Shown one piece after another: positions 1-8,293 of a DNA stretch of 64,000 nt. The notes beneath the pieces were generated by a model, which did not search any database, was not told the DNA's origin, and was given only the letters and a program-made list of their open reading frames with translations. Where the stretch lies: contig NZ_BNEA01000015.1 of assembly GCF_016860525.1 (NCBI RefSeq), positions 4,638,001-4,702,000 of the forward strand. The letters run 5' to 3'. The stretch is from Streptomyces rubradiris. GTDB taxonomy: Bacteria > Actinomycetota > Actinomycetes > Streptomycetales > Streptomycetaceae. The position numbers and the translations under genes were made by a program. Numbering within the stretch: the first letter of the stretch is position 1; every line of letters starts with the position of its first letter.

Positions 1-441
1 GTCTCCCAGGCCAACTACAGCGCGGCCAAGGGCGGGATCATCTCGCTCGTGCGCAGCGCCGCGCTCGGCCTGCACAAGTACGGGGTGACCGCCAACGCGG
101 TGGCGCCGGTGGCCCGTACCCGGATGTCGGCGGGCGTGCCCACGCGCCTGGCCGAACTGGGCGAGCCCGAGGACGTGGCCGCGCTGGTGGTGTACCTGCT
201 GTCCGAGCGGGCCGCCGCCCAGGGCATCACCGGGCAGGTGTACACCGTGGCCGGGCCGAAGATCGCCGTGTGGGCCCAGCCCAGGGAATTGCGCGCCGCC
301 TACGCCGAGGACGGTCACTGGACCCCGGAGCGCATCGCGGAGTTCCTGCCGGGGACGGTGGGCACCGACCCGATGCCGCTGCTGAACGAGGTGGCGGCCA
401 TGGAGCGGGCCGCGCGCGGCGGCGCGCGGCCCAACGCCTGA
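1..441 (+). CDS. Short-chain dehydrogenase/reductase, 5'-truncated by the window edge
   Basis: The reading frame is open from base 1, so the N-terminal NAD(P)-binding half lies outside the window. The visible part starts just before the SDR catalytic motif YSAAK (Tyr-x3-Lys), followed by the usual N-A-V-A-P segment and a TGQVYTVAGG-like C-terminal strand. A C-terminal extension of about 60 residues (WAQPRELRAAY onward) is longer than in classical SDRs and resembles the MaoC/SDR-type proteins of steroid or fatty-acid breakdown. It probably oxidises a 3-hydroxyacyl-CoA or a related alcohol. It is followed after 9 bases by an acyl-CoA dehydrogenase, so it is very likely part of one operon with the next two genes. 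Family is secure; substrate is unknown. Confidence 0.88.
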   Translation, partial: VSQANYSAAKGGIISLVRSAALGLHKYGVTANAVAPVARTRMSAGVPTRLAELGEPEDVAALVVYLLSERAAAQGITGQVYTVAGPKIAVWAQPRELRAAYAEDGHWTPERIAEFLPGTVGTDPMPLLNEVAAMERAARGGARPNA

Positions 442-450
442 GGCGGCGGC

Positions 451-1599
451 ATGGACTTCGACTTCGGCGCGCGGGACGAGGCGTTCCGCGCCGAGGCCCG
501 CGCCTGGCTGACCGCCCACCGGGGCGCGGCCACGCGCGGCCGTGACTGGGAGCGGACGCTCGGCGCGGCCGGCTGGATCGGGCTCGGCTGGTCCGAGGCC
601 GGGTACGGCAACCGCACCGCCACGCTCACCCAACAGGTCGTCTGGGCCGAGGAGTACGCCCGCTGCGGCGCCCCGCCGCGCTCCGGGCACATCGGCGAGA
701 ACCTGCTCGCCCCCACCCTCCTCGCGCACGGCGACACCGGGCAGAAGAGGCGGTTCCTGCCGCCCGTCGCCGCCGGCGAGGAACTGTGGTGCCAGGGCTA
801 CAGCGAACCCGGCGCCGGGTCGGACCTCGCCGGGGTGCGCACGGCAGCGGTCCGGGACGGGGCGTACTACCGGATCAGCGGGCAGAAGACCTGGACCTCG
901 CTCGCCCACGAGGCCGACTGGTGCTTCGTGCTGGCCCGGACCGACCCGGGCTCGCGCCGCCACCACGGGCTGAGCTTCCTGCTCGTGCCCATGGACCAGC
1001 CCGGCCGGATCGAGGTGCGGCCCATCCGCCAGCTGACCGGCACCAGCGACTTCAACGAGGTCTTCTTCGACGGGGCACGCGCGCGCGTGGAGCACGTCGT
1101 CGGTGCGGAGGGCCAGGGCTGGCGGGTGGCGATGAGCCTGCTCGGGTTCGAACGCGGGGTGTCCACCCTGGCCCAGCAGATCGGCTTCGCCCGGGAGCTG
1201 GCCGAGGTCGTGGCCACGGCCGTCGAGACCGGGGCCGCGGCGGACCCCGTGCTGCGCGCCCGGCTGATACGGCAGTGGGCCGAGCTGCGCGCCATGCGGC
1301 TGCACGCCCTGCGCACCCTCGGCGGCCCGGGCGATCAGGGGGCGCCCAGCGTCGCCAAGCTGCTGTGGGCGAACTGGCACCAGAGGCTGGGCGAACTGGC
1401 GGTCCAGGTCAGGGGAGCGCGAGCGGCCGTCGGGCCCGCCGACTGGTCGGCCGGGGCGCCGTACGAGATCGACGCGGCCCAGCACCTGTTCCTGTTCAGC
1501 CGCGCCGACACCATCTACGGCGGCTCGGACCAGATCCAGCGCACCATCATCGCCGAGCGCGTGCTCGGCCTGCCGGCTGAGGCGAAGGGGGCCGTGTGA
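451..1599 (+). CDS. Acyl-CoA dehydrogenase
   Basis: A 382-residue FAD-dependent acyl-CoA dehydrogenase, the usual family length, introducing the alpha,beta double bond into an acyl-CoA thioester in the cytoplasm. Visible family signatures are the flavin-loop motif YSEPGAGSDLAG near residue 115, the middle beta-domain (GQKTWTSLAHEADW) and the C-terminal YGGSDQIQRTIIAERVLGLP. It starts at ATG behind GAGGCGGCGGC and its TGA overlaps the start of the following alcohol dehydrogenase, indicating translational coupling. The FadE-type sequence and neighbours suggest a branched or cyclic acyl substrate rather than ordinary fatty acids, but this is inference. Confidence 0.9.
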   Translation: MDFDFGARDEAFRAEARAWLTAHRGAATRGRDWERTLGAAGWIGLGWSEAGYGNRTATLTQQVVWAEEYARCGAPPRSGHIGENLLAPTLLAHGDTGQKRRFLPPVAAGEELWCQGYSEPGAGSDLAGVRTAAVRDGAYYRISGQKTWTSLAHEADWCFVLARTDPGSRRHHGLSFLLVPMDQPGRIEVRPIRQLTGTSDFNEVFFDGARARVEHVVGAEGQGWRVAMSLLGFERGVSTLAQQIGFARELAEVVATAVETGAAADPVLRARLIRQWAELRAMRLHALRTLGGPGDQGAPSVAKLLWANWHQRLGELAVQVRGARAAVGPADWSAGAPYEIDAAQHLFLFSRADTIYGGSDQIQRTIIAERVLGLPAEAKGAV

Positions 1600-2648
1600 T
1601 GCGCGCGGTGGTGTTCGACGGCAGCCGGACCGAGGTCGTCGGCGATCTCGCGGTCCGGGAACCCGGGCCGGGCGAGGTGCTGGTGGCGATCGCGGCGGCC
1701 GGGCTGTGCCACAGCGACCTGTCGGTGGTGGACGGCACCATTCCGTTCCCGGTGCCGGTGGTGCTGGGGCACGAGGGCGCCGGGATCGTGGAGGCGGTGG
1801 GCGCCGGAGTCGGCCATGTCGCCCCCGGTGACCACGTGGCCCTGTCCACGCTCGCCAACTGCGGCACCTGCCCGGACTGCGACCGGGGCCGGCCCACCAT
1901 GTGCCGGCGGGCGATCGGACGCCCGGGCACCCCGTTCCGGCGGGGCACCGGCCCGGTGCACCAGTTCGCGGCGAGCTCCGCCTTCGCGGAACGTACGGTC
2001 GTCAAGGCCGTGCAGGCGGTGCGGATACCGCCGGACATCCCCCTGACGTCCGCCGCGCTGCTCGGGTGCGGGGTGCTCACCGGCGTCGGCGCGGTGCTGA
2101 ACCGGGCCCGGGTGGAGCACGGGGACAGCGTGGTCGTCATCGGCGCGGGCGGGGTCGGGCTGAACGTCCTGCAGGGCGCGCGGCTCGCGGGCGCCGCCGC
2201 CGTCGTGGCCGTGGACGCCGACCCGGCCAAGGAGGCGGTGGCCCGGCGGTTCGGCGCCACCGAGTTCCTGACCTCGGCGGAGGACGTCCGGGACCTGCTG
2301 CCGACCGGAGCCGACCACGTCTTCGAGTGCGTCGGACGGGTGGAGCTGGTCGAGCGGGCCGTCGGCCTGCTCGACCGGCACGGCCAGGCCGTCCTGCTCG
2401 GCGTGCCGCCCGCCGGGGCCGAGGCGTCCTTCCCGGTCTCCGCCCTCTACCTGGACAAGTCGATCCTCGGCTGCCGCTACGGCTCCTCGCGCCCGCAACG
2501 GGACATCGCCCGCTACGCCGAGCTGTACCGCCAGGGCCACCTGCTGCTGGACGAACTCGTGACGGCCGTCCACCCGGTGGAGGACTTCGCCAAGGCCCGC
2601 ACGGACGCGGAGGAGGGACGGGTGGCACGGGTGGTACTGACGTTCTGA
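1599..2648 (+). CDS. Zinc-dependent alcohol dehydrogenase
   Basis: A 349-residue medium-chain dehydrogenase. The catalytic zinc site is shown by GLCHSDLSVVDG and GHEGAGIVEAVG, the structural zinc site by the four cysteines of CGTCPDCDRGRPTMC, and the Rossmann nucleotide site by GAGGVGLNVL near residue 180. It resembles the NDMA-dependent/class III-like alcohol dehydrogenases of actinomycetes. I place the start at ATG 1599 (overlap TGATG with the previous stop, AGGGGG upstream); GTG 1596 is the alternative. Last gene of the SDR–dehydrogenase–ADH operon; presumably oxidises an alcohol intermediate of the same pathway. Confidence 0.9.
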   Translation: MRAVVFDGSRTEVVGDLAVREPGPGEVLVAIAAAGLCHSDLSVVDGTIPFPVPVVLGHEGAGIVEAVGAGVGHVAPGDHVALSTLANCGTCPDCDRGRPTMCRRAIGRPGTPFRRGTGPVHQFAASSAFAERTVVKAVQAVRIPPDIPLTSAALLGCGVLTGVGAVLNRARVEHGDSVVVIGAGGVGLNVLQGARLAGAAAVVAVDADPAKEAVARRFGATEFLTSAEDVRDLLPTGADHVFECVGRVELVERAVGLLDRHGQAVLLGVPPAGAEASFPVSALYLDKSILGCRYGSSRPQRDIARYAELYRQGHLLLDELVTAVHPVEDFAKARTDAEEGRVARVVLTF

Positions 2649-2804
2649 GGCGGCCTTGCGGGGCGTCAGGTCGCGGAAGGGCAGTGCGCTTTGTGCGCGG
2701 ACGCGAGGGCCGGACCGGACAATGGCGGAGCGGCCGGGCGGAGTTATCCACAGGCGCCGGAAATGGGGGAGGCGGTTGTCGGCGCCGCCCCCTACCGTCG
2801 AGGC

Positions 2805-4091
2805 ATGAGCTACCGCGAAGTCGTTTCCCGGCGGGTCCTGACCTGGGCCCTGGTGGCCGTCGGCGCCCGGATGCCGGTGGCGATGGCCCCGCTGGCGCTG
2901 GTCTTCCTGGTCCGTGAGCGCCCCGGCGGCTACGCGCTGGGCGCGGCCCTGGCCGCCGCCTACGTCATCGGCGAGATCGTCGGTGCCCCGGTGCTCGGCA
3001 TGCGCCTGGACCCCGGCCGGGCCCGCCCGCACCTGGCCGCGGGTCTGGTCGCGGGCGCCGTCGGCTTCGCCGGCCTCGGGGCGTTCGCGGCCGCGCCCGC
3101 CGCGCTGCTCGCCGCCTTCGCCTTCCTCGCCGGGGCCGGTCCCGCCGCGGTGCCCGGCGGGCTGCGAGCCCTGCTCACCTCCCTGGTCCCCCGGCACGCG
3201 GCGGCCCAGGCGCTGTCCGTCGAGTCGATGCTCACCTTCGGCGTCTGGGCCGTCTCCCCGGCCGCCGTCACCGGCCTCGCCCTCGGCGTCGGCCCCCGCC
3301 TGCCGCTGCTGCTCGAAGCCGCCCTGATGGCGGCCGCCGCGCTGGGCCTGTGGCTGCTGCCGGCGGGCTGGGCGGCGGAGCCGGACGGGGCCGGCGGGCG
3401 GGGCGCCTCGAAGCTGCGGGTGCTGGCCCGCGCCTGGCCGGTGTACGTCACGGGCGCGGCCGGGCTGTCCCTGCTGTCGCTGGCCGAACTGGTCCTGCCC
3501 GCCCTGCTCGAACAGCGCGGGATCGGCGTGGGCTGGGCGGGCCCGCTGCTGACGGTGATGTCGGTGGCCTCCGCCGCGGGCGCCTTCGCGTACGGGTTGC
3601 GGTCCTGGCCGGGCCGGCTCGCCACCCGCAGCGTGGTGCTGATGGCGGGCATGTCGGCCGCGGTGTGCCTGGTCGCCCTGATACCGGCGGCACCGGGCAT
3701 GGCGGTGGCGCTGGCCGTGGCGGGACTGCTCCAGTCCGGAGCGCTGCTCACCCGCAACCTGTCCCTGCGCGAGGCGCTCCCGCCGCACGCCCTGGCGGCC
3801 GGCTACTCGGTCATGTACGCCGCCGTCGGCGCCGGGTACGCGGCCACCGGCTCGCTCGCCGGCGCCCTGCTGCCGCACACCACGCCCTCGACGGCGATCC
3901 TGGCGGGCGTGTCCCTGACCCTGCTGCTGACGGCGGTCGGGTGGTGGGGTGAGATACGCGTCGGCCGGTCAGCGCGGGGTGCCGGTGGCGGTGCCGGTGC
4001 CGGGGCCGGTGCGGACGGGGCGCTCGGTGCCGCCGGCGGTGCGGAAGGTGCGCCGGTAGGCGGTGGGGGTGACGCCCAGCGCGGCCTGTAG
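2805..4091 (+). CDS. MFS transporter with Gly/Ala-rich tail
   Basis: A 428-residue membrane protein with about 12 hydrophobic segments typical of the major facilitator superfamily; no substrate can be inferred. The chosen ATG lies 6 nt downstream of TACCGT (2793–2798), which looks like a -10 box, so the mRNA is probably leaderless; no Shine–Dalgarno is visible. The membrane domain ends near base 3955 and the last ~45 codons encode a Gly/Ala-rich tail that runs 123 bases into the convergent regulator gene, so this tail may be little more than read-through of antisense sequence. Contains 'GGAPA-type' low-complexity only after the last helix. Confidence 0.85.
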   Translation: MSYREVVSRRVLTWALVAVGARMPVAMAPLALVFLVRERPGGYALGAALAAAYVIGEIVGAPVLGMRLDPGRARPHLAAGLVAGAVGFAGLGAFAAAPAALLAAFAFLAGAGPAAVPGGLRALLTSLVPRHAAAQALSVESMLTFGVWAVSPAAVTGLALGVGPRLPLLLEAALMAAAALGLWLLPAGWAAEPDGAGGRGASKLRVLARAWPVYVTGAAGLSLLSLAELVLPALLEQRGIGVGWAGPLLTVMSVASAAGAFAYGLRSWPGRLATRSVVLMAGMSAAVCLVALIPAAPGMAVALAVAGLLQSGALLTRNLSLREALPPHALAAGYSVMYAAVGAGYAATGSLAGALLPHTTPSTAILAGVSLTLLLTAVGWWGEIRVGRSARGAGGGAGAGAGADGALGAAGGAEGAPVGGGGDAQRGL

Positions 4092-5018
4092 GTGCTGGCG
4101 CATCGACTGGGCCGTGCCGAAGCCGGACTCCCGGGCCACCTGGTCCATCGACAGCTCGGTGGACTCCAGCAGTTGCCGGGCCCGCTCCACGCGCTGCTGG
4201 GTGAGCCACTGGCCGGGGCTGATGCCGGCCTCCTCGCGGAAGCGCCGGGTGAAGGTGCGCACCGACATCGCCTCCTGTGCGGCCATGTCCCGCAGCTGGA
4301 TCGGCTCGTGCAGCCGGCCGAGCGCCCAGGCGCGGGCGGTCGCCGTCGTCGCGAGCTGGGGATCGGGCACCGGGCGCTGCACGTACTGGGCCTGGCCGCC
4401 GTCGCGGTGGGGCGGTACGACCGTGATCCGGGCGACCTCGTTGGCGACCGCCGAACCGAAGTCGCGCCGGACCATGTGCAGGCACAGATCGATCCCGGCG
4501 GCCACCCCGGCCGAGGTCAGCACGTCGCCGTCGTCGATGAACAGCACGTTGGCGTCCACCTTGACCTTCGGGAACATCCGCTGGAACCGCTCGGCGTCGG
4601 CCCAGTGCGTGGTGGCCGGGCGGCCGTCCAGACGGCCGGCGGCGGCGAGGACGTAGGCGCCGGTGCATATGGAGGCGAGCCGGGTGCCGGGGCGGACATG
4701 GGAGAGGGCGATGGCGAGTTCGTCGGTGAGCCGGCCCTCCTCGTAGACCGGGCCCAGCTCGTACGAGGCCGGGATGATCACCGTGTCGGCGGTGGCCAGC
4801 GCCTGCGGGCCGTGCGGGACGTGGAGGGTGAAGTCGGCGTCCGTGTCGACCCGGCCGGGCGGGCGGACGGAGCAGGTGACGACCTCGTACAGGCGGCGCC
4901 GCAGCGCGTCCCGGGGCCGGCCGAAGATCCGGTGCGGGATGCCCAGTTCGAAGGGCAGCAGGCCGTCCAGAGCGAGGACGGCGACCCGGTGCGGGCGGAA
5001 ATCCCCTTCGGAGGTCAT
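3969..5018 (-). CDS. GlxA-type transcriptional regulator (DJ-1/PfpI domain plus AraC HTH)
   Basis: A 349-residue regulator. Residues ~12–190 form a DJ-1/PfpI-like domain with the nucleophile-elbow sequence SICTGAYVLAAAG; residues ~220–320 form an AraC/XylS double helix-turn-helix (MSVRTFTRRFREEAGISPGQW, then MDQVARESGFGTAQSMRQH). Members of this family often respond to amino-acid-derived or aldehyde signals, but the ligand here is unknown. The ATG is preceded at 6 nt by TAGGAT on its strand, suggesting a leaderless transcript. It is divergent from the MFS gene at 5066 with only about 47 bases between, so that transporter is the likeliest target. Its Thr/Gly-rich C-terminus overlaps the 3' end of the preceding MFS gene. 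Confidence 0.88.
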   Translation of the reverse strand: MTSEGDFRPHRVAVLALDGLLPFELGIPHRIFGRPRDALRRRLYEVVTCSVRPPGRVDTDADFTLHVPHGPQALATADTVIIPASYELGPVYEEGRLTDELAIALSHVRPGTRLASICTGAYVLAAAGRLDGRPATTHWADAERFQRMFPKVKVDANVLFIDDGDVLTSAGVAAGIDLCLHMVRRDFGSAVANEVARITVVPPHRDGGQAQYVQRPVPDPQLATTATARAWALGRLHEPIQLRDMAAQEAMSVRTFTRRFREEAGISPGQWLTQQRVERARQLLESTELSMDQVARESGFGTAQSMRQHLQAALGVTPTAYRRTFRTAGGTERPVRTGPGTGTATGTPR

Positions 5019-5065
5019 GGCCCGATCCTAGCGAATGCTGTCCTTCGGGCCACTCGATGTGACAG

Positions 5066-6394
5066 GTGCGAAAAACGGAATCTCGTGACGTGACTCAGAC
5101 AAGCCCAGCCGCCACCCCTGTCCAAGCCCCGCCCGCCCCGCGCCGCCGAGTGCACCGCGCCTGGTTCGTCGCCGCCGTCACCTTCGTCACGATCACGGGC
5201 GCGGCGGCCTTCCGTTCGCTGCCCGGTCTGCTCATCGACCCGCTGCACCAGGAGTTCGGCTGGTCGCGCGGCACGATCGGCGCGGCCGTCTCCATCAACC
5301 TGGCCCTGTACGGGCTGACCGCGCCGTTCGCCGCGGCTCTGATGGATCGTTTCGGCATCCGCCGGGTGGTCGCCGCCGCGCTCACCGTGATCGCGTTCGG
5401 CTCCCTGCTGACCGTGTGGATGACGGCCCCCTGGCAACTTCTGCTGTGCTGGGGACTGTTGGTGGGGCTGGGCACCGGGTCCATGGCGCTGGCGTTCGCC
5501 GCGACGGTCACCAACCGGTGGTTCACCGAGCGGCGCGGCCTGGTCAGCGGCATCCTCACCGCGGCTTCCGCCTCCGGCCAGTTGGTCTTCCTGCCGGTGC
5601 TGTCCTGGGTGGTGGAGGACCACGGCTGGCGGCCCGCCGCGGTCACGGTCGGGCTGACCGCGCTGGCCGTGGTCCCCCTGGTCTGGCTGCTGCTGCGCGA
5701 CCACCCGGCCGACCTGGGCGAGAAGCCCTACGGGGCACGGGAGTTCGTGCCCAAGCCGCCGCCGGTCACCGGCGCCGCCCGCCGTACGCTCACCGTGCTG
5801 TCCGGCTCCGTGCGCACCGGCACCTTCTGGTTGCTGGCCGGCACCTTCGCGATCTGCGGTGCCTCCACCAACGGCCTGGTGCAGACCCACTTCGTGCCCG
5901 CCGAGCACGACCACGGCATGCCCGTGACGACGGCGGCCTCGCTGCTCGCGGTCATCGGCGTGTTCGACGTCGTCGGCACGATCGCCTCCGGCTGGTTCAC
6001 CGACCGGTTCGAACCCCGCCGCCTGCTCGCCGTCTACTACGCCCTGCGCGGACTGTCCCTGCTCTTCCTGCCGATGCTGCTCGGCCCCTCCATAAAGCCG
6101 TCGATGATCTTCTTCATCATCTTCTACGGACTGGACTGGGTGGCCACCGTCCCGCCCACCCTCGCCCTGTGCCGCGAGCAGTTCGGCGAGGACAGCGCCA
6201 TCGTCTTCGGCTGGGTGCTCGCCGCCCACCAGATCGGCGCGGCCCTCGTCGCCTACCTCGGCGGCGTCGCCCGGGACGTCTTCGGCTCCTACGACCTGGT
6301 CTGGTACGCCTCCGGCACGCTGTGCGCGGCGGCCGCCCTGATGTCCCTGGTCATACGGCGCACGGCCCCGGCCGTCGCGCCCGCCGTATCCTGA
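5066..6394 (+). CDS. MFS transporter (monocarboxylate/OFA-like)
   Basis: A 442-residue 12-helix transporter. The N-terminal half (GRTI-type signature RGTIGAAVSINLALYGLTAPFA, conserved MDRFGIRRV loop between helices 2 and 3) resembles the OFA/monocarboxylate group of MFS proteins, which move small organic acids. Translation may start at GTG 5066 or at the in-frame GTG 5090; the first helix begins about residue 28, so either fits. Divergent from the GlxA-type regulator upstream, which makes a regulator–transporter pair likely. No substrate can be read from the sequence. Confidence 0.85.
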   Translation: MRKTESRDVTQTSPAATPVQAPPAPRRRVHRAWFVAAVTFVTITGAAAFRSLPGLLIDPLHQEFGWSRGTIGAAVSINLALYGLTAPFAAALMDRFGIRRVVAAALTVIAFGSLLTVWMTAPWQLLLCWGLLVGLGTGSMALAFAATVTNRWFTERRGLVSGILTAASASGQLVFLPVLSWVVEDHGWRPAAVTVGLTALAVVPLVWLLLRDHPADLGEKPYGAREFVPKPPPVTGAARRTLTVLSGSVRTGTFWLLAGTFAICGASTNGLVQTHFVPAEHDHGMPVTTAASLLAVIGVFDVVGTIASGWFTDRFEPRRLLAVYYALRGLSLLFLPMLLGPSIKPSMIFFIIFYGLDWVATVPPTLALCREQFGEDSAIVFGWVLAAHQIGAALVAYLGGVARDVFGSYDLVWYASGTLCAAAALMSLVIRRTAPAVAPAVS

Positions 6395-6421
6395 ACGCAC
6401 CAGCAGCGAAAGGAAAGTCCC

Positions 6422-6550
6422 GTGACACTCGGCATGGTCCTCTTCGACGTGTTCCTCGTGCCCGCCCACGCCGGAACACCCCGAGGAGCACACCGTGTCG
6501 AAGACCGACCGGACCACCGACGAACCCCTGCCCGCCCGCTGGCACTCTGA
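6422..6550 (+). CDS. Possible small leader ORF before the methyltransferase
   Basis: A 42-codon open frame starting at GTG with an unusually good ribosome-binding sequence (GAAAGGAAAG at about 6408–6417). The first 20 codons encode a hydrophobic stretch (TLGMVLFDVFLVPAHAG) and the remainder is Arg/Pro-rich. It overlaps the start of the methyltransferase gene in another frame by 56 bases. It could be a leader peptide, a gene remnant or chance. No family recognised. Low confidence; only the strong RBS argues for translation. Confidence 0.25.
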   Translation: MTLGMVLFDVFLVPAHAGTPRGAHRVEDRPDHRRTPARPLAL

Positions 6551-7604
6551 GAGCGGACTGCCCGCACCCCGCCGCCTGGTCGTCGCCGACGACCGTATCC
6601 GCGCCGCCACCGCCTACCGGCTCGCCTGCGAGGGCACCGCACTGCTGTGGCGGGGCGACTACCCGGGCGCGCGCCACCTGCTGCGCGCCCTGGAGCGCCG
6701 CGTCGACCGGACGGCGCCCGGTCCCGCCGCCGCGCCGGCCGAGACCTTCCGCCTCCAGCGCCGCTTCCGCGCGCACCGCGCCCGGGTACTGGGCCGGCTC
6801 ACCGTCCTGCTGGAGCCGGACCACGGCCTGGACCTGCGCCGCGCCCCCGACGTCCGGGCCGCCTGCACCGCCGCCTACGGCCCGCCCGAGGGCCCGCGCC
6901 TGATCCCGCTGCGCGAACTGCTGGGCGTCCTGGGCGCCCACCAGTGGCGGGAGCGGGGCGTCGAGGTCCCCGCGCTGGGCGCCCGGGTCCACCCGCACTA
7001 CGGCGTCTTCGCGCCGGTGCGCGGCGAGTACGTCGACCTGGTGGCGCGGGCCCCGCTGCCGCCCGTGCGCACCGCCTTCGACCTCGGCACCGGTACCGGT
7101 GTCCTCGCGGCCGTCCTGGCCCGGCGCGGGGTCGGCCGGGTGGTGGGCACGGACATCAGCCCCCGGGCCCGGGCCTGCGCCCGGGACACCGCGCACCGGC
7201 TGGGGCTGGCGGACCGCATCACGGTCACCGGCCCGGACCTCTACCCGCCCGGCCGGGCCGGTCTCGTCGTCTGCAACCCGCCCTGGCTGCCGGGCCGCCC
7301 CGTCTCCACGCTGGAGCAGGGCGTGTACGACCCGTCGGGCAGGATGCTGAGCGCCTTCCTGACGGGCCTGCCGGAGCGTCTGGAGCCGGCCGGGGAGGGC
7401 TGGCTGATCCTCTCCGACCTGGCCGAACACCTCGGTCTGCGCACCCGGGACGACCTGCTGACGGCGATCGAGGCGGCGGGGCTGCGGATCGCCGGCCGGA
7501 TCGGCACCCGCCCGCGCCACCCCCGGGCGGCCGACCCGCGCGACCCGCTGCACGCGGCCCGCGCCGCCGAGGTCACGTCCCTGTGGCGGCTGGTGCCGCG
7601 CTGA
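6495..7604 (+). CDS. Class I SAM-dependent methyltransferase (HemK/PrmC-like)
   Basis: A 369-residue protein. The C-terminal half is a Rossmann methyltransferase: motif I is DLGTGTGVLAAVL near residue 196, the acidic residue follows in GTDIS, and motif IV is the N-P-P-W sequence (VVCNPPWLPG) characteristic of enzymes that methylate planar amide or amino nitrogens. The N-terminal ~170 residues have no domain I can name. It starts at GTG behind GAGGAGCACACC. The target (a protein glutamine, RNA base or small molecule) cannot be decided. Confidence 0.82.
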   Translation: MSKTDRTTDEPLPARWHSESGLPAPRRLVVADDRIRAATAYRLACEGTALLWRGDYPGARHLLRALERRVDRTAPGPAAAPAETFRLQRRFRAHRARVLGRLTVLLEPDHGLDLRRAPDVRAACTAAYGPPEGPRLIPLRELLGVLGAHQWRERGVEVPALGARVHPHYGVFAPVRGEYVDLVARAPLPPVRTAFDLGTGTGVLAAVLARRGVGRVVGTDISPRARACARDTAHRLGLADRITVTGPDLYPPGRAGLVVCNPPWLPGRPVSTLEQGVYDPSGRMLSAFLTGLPERLEPAGEGWLILSDLAEHLGLRTRDDLLTAIEAAGLRIAGRIGTRPRHPRAADPRDPLHAARAAEVTSLWRLVPR

Positions 7605-7611
7605 CCGGGGC

Positions 7612-8256
7612 TCAGTCGTCGGCGAGCCGGGCGAACCGGCCCCGGTGGAACAGCAGGGGCCGGTCCGTGCCGTCGGTGCCGAGGGCGGTCACCCGGCCGA
7701 CGACGATGAGGTGGTCGCCCCCGGTGTGCACGGCGTGCACGGCGCAGTCGATCCAGGCGACGGCGCCGGCCAGCCGGGGCGCGCCGGAGACGGGCGCCGG
7801 GTCGTGGGCGACCCCGGCGAACTTGTCCGCGCCGCTCACCGCGAACGCCCGGCACAGCTCGTCCTGCCCGGCGCCGAGCACGTTGACGCAGAACACCCCG
7901 GCGCGGGCGATGCGCGGCCAGGTGGTGGAGGCGCGGCCGACCATGAAGCAGACCAGGGGCGGGTCGAGGGAGAGGGAGGCGAAGGACTGGCAGGCGAAAC
8001 CGGCCGGTCCCGGACCGTCCCGCGTCTCCCGCGTCGCCGGGGCCGTGACGACCGTGACACCGCTGGCGAAGTTCCCCAGCACCCGGCGGAACTCCGCCGG
8101 GTCCACCGGGGCGCGCTCGTCCACCGGCGCCCGCCCGTCCTCCGATGCCCGCTCGTCCGCCGGGACGCACCGCAACCGCGGCCGGGCCGGCGGCTCCACC
8201 GGCCCGGGTCCCAGGTACCGCACGGCGGCCGCCGCCGCCCCCGCGTGACCCATCAT
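7612..8256 (-). CDS. Flavin reductase-like FMN-binding protein
   Basis: A 214-residue member of the flavin reductase-like domain family, which supplies reduced FMN/FAD to two-component monooxygenases. After an Arg/Pro-rich ~50-residue lead, the domain begins with FRRVLGNFASGVTVVTA, continues with FACQSFASLSLDPPLVCFMV and ends with a GRV-type strand plus an LLFHRGRFARL motif. Two tandem ATGs (8256, 8253) are possible starts. An imperfect copy of the CTGAC-N5-GTCAG operator lies 14 bases upstream. It may serve the luciferase-like or flavin monooxygenases of the same region, which is inference. Confidence 0.87.
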   Translation of the reverse strand: MMGHAGAAAAAVRYLGPGPVEPPARPRLRCVPADERASEDGRAPVDERAPVDPAEFRRVLGNFASGVTVVTAPATRETRDGPGPAGFACQSFASLSLDPPLVCFMVGRASTTWPRIARAGVFCVNVLGAGQDELCRAFAVSGADKFAGVAHDPAPVSGAPRLAGAVAWIDCAVHAVHTGGDHLIVVGRVTALGTDGTDRPLLFHRGRFARLADD

Positions 8257-8269
8257 TGCCTCATTGAAA

Positions 8270-8284
8270 CTGACGGACCGTGAG
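8270..8284. promoter_or_regulatory. Putative operator CTGACGGACCGTGAG
   Basis: One mismatch from the palindrome CTGAC-N5-GTCAG found at eight further places in the window. It sits 14 bases upstream of the flavin reductase start, where a bound repressor would overlap the promoter. Confidence 0.5.
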
Positions 8285-8293
8285 ATGGGAAGG

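Noticed and set aside
1515..3878. Very long open frame on the minus strand (787 codons) over the ADH and MFS genes
   Set aside because: Shadow of the high-GC third positions of two clear plus-strand genes; the product is Arg/Gly-rich with no family features. The same applies to other long antisense frames, e.g. 5015–6610 and 20722–23628 on the minus strand.
5066..6394. Oxalate/formate antiporter identity
   Set aside because: OFA-like signatures are general; nothing in the neighbourhood points to oxalate metabolism.
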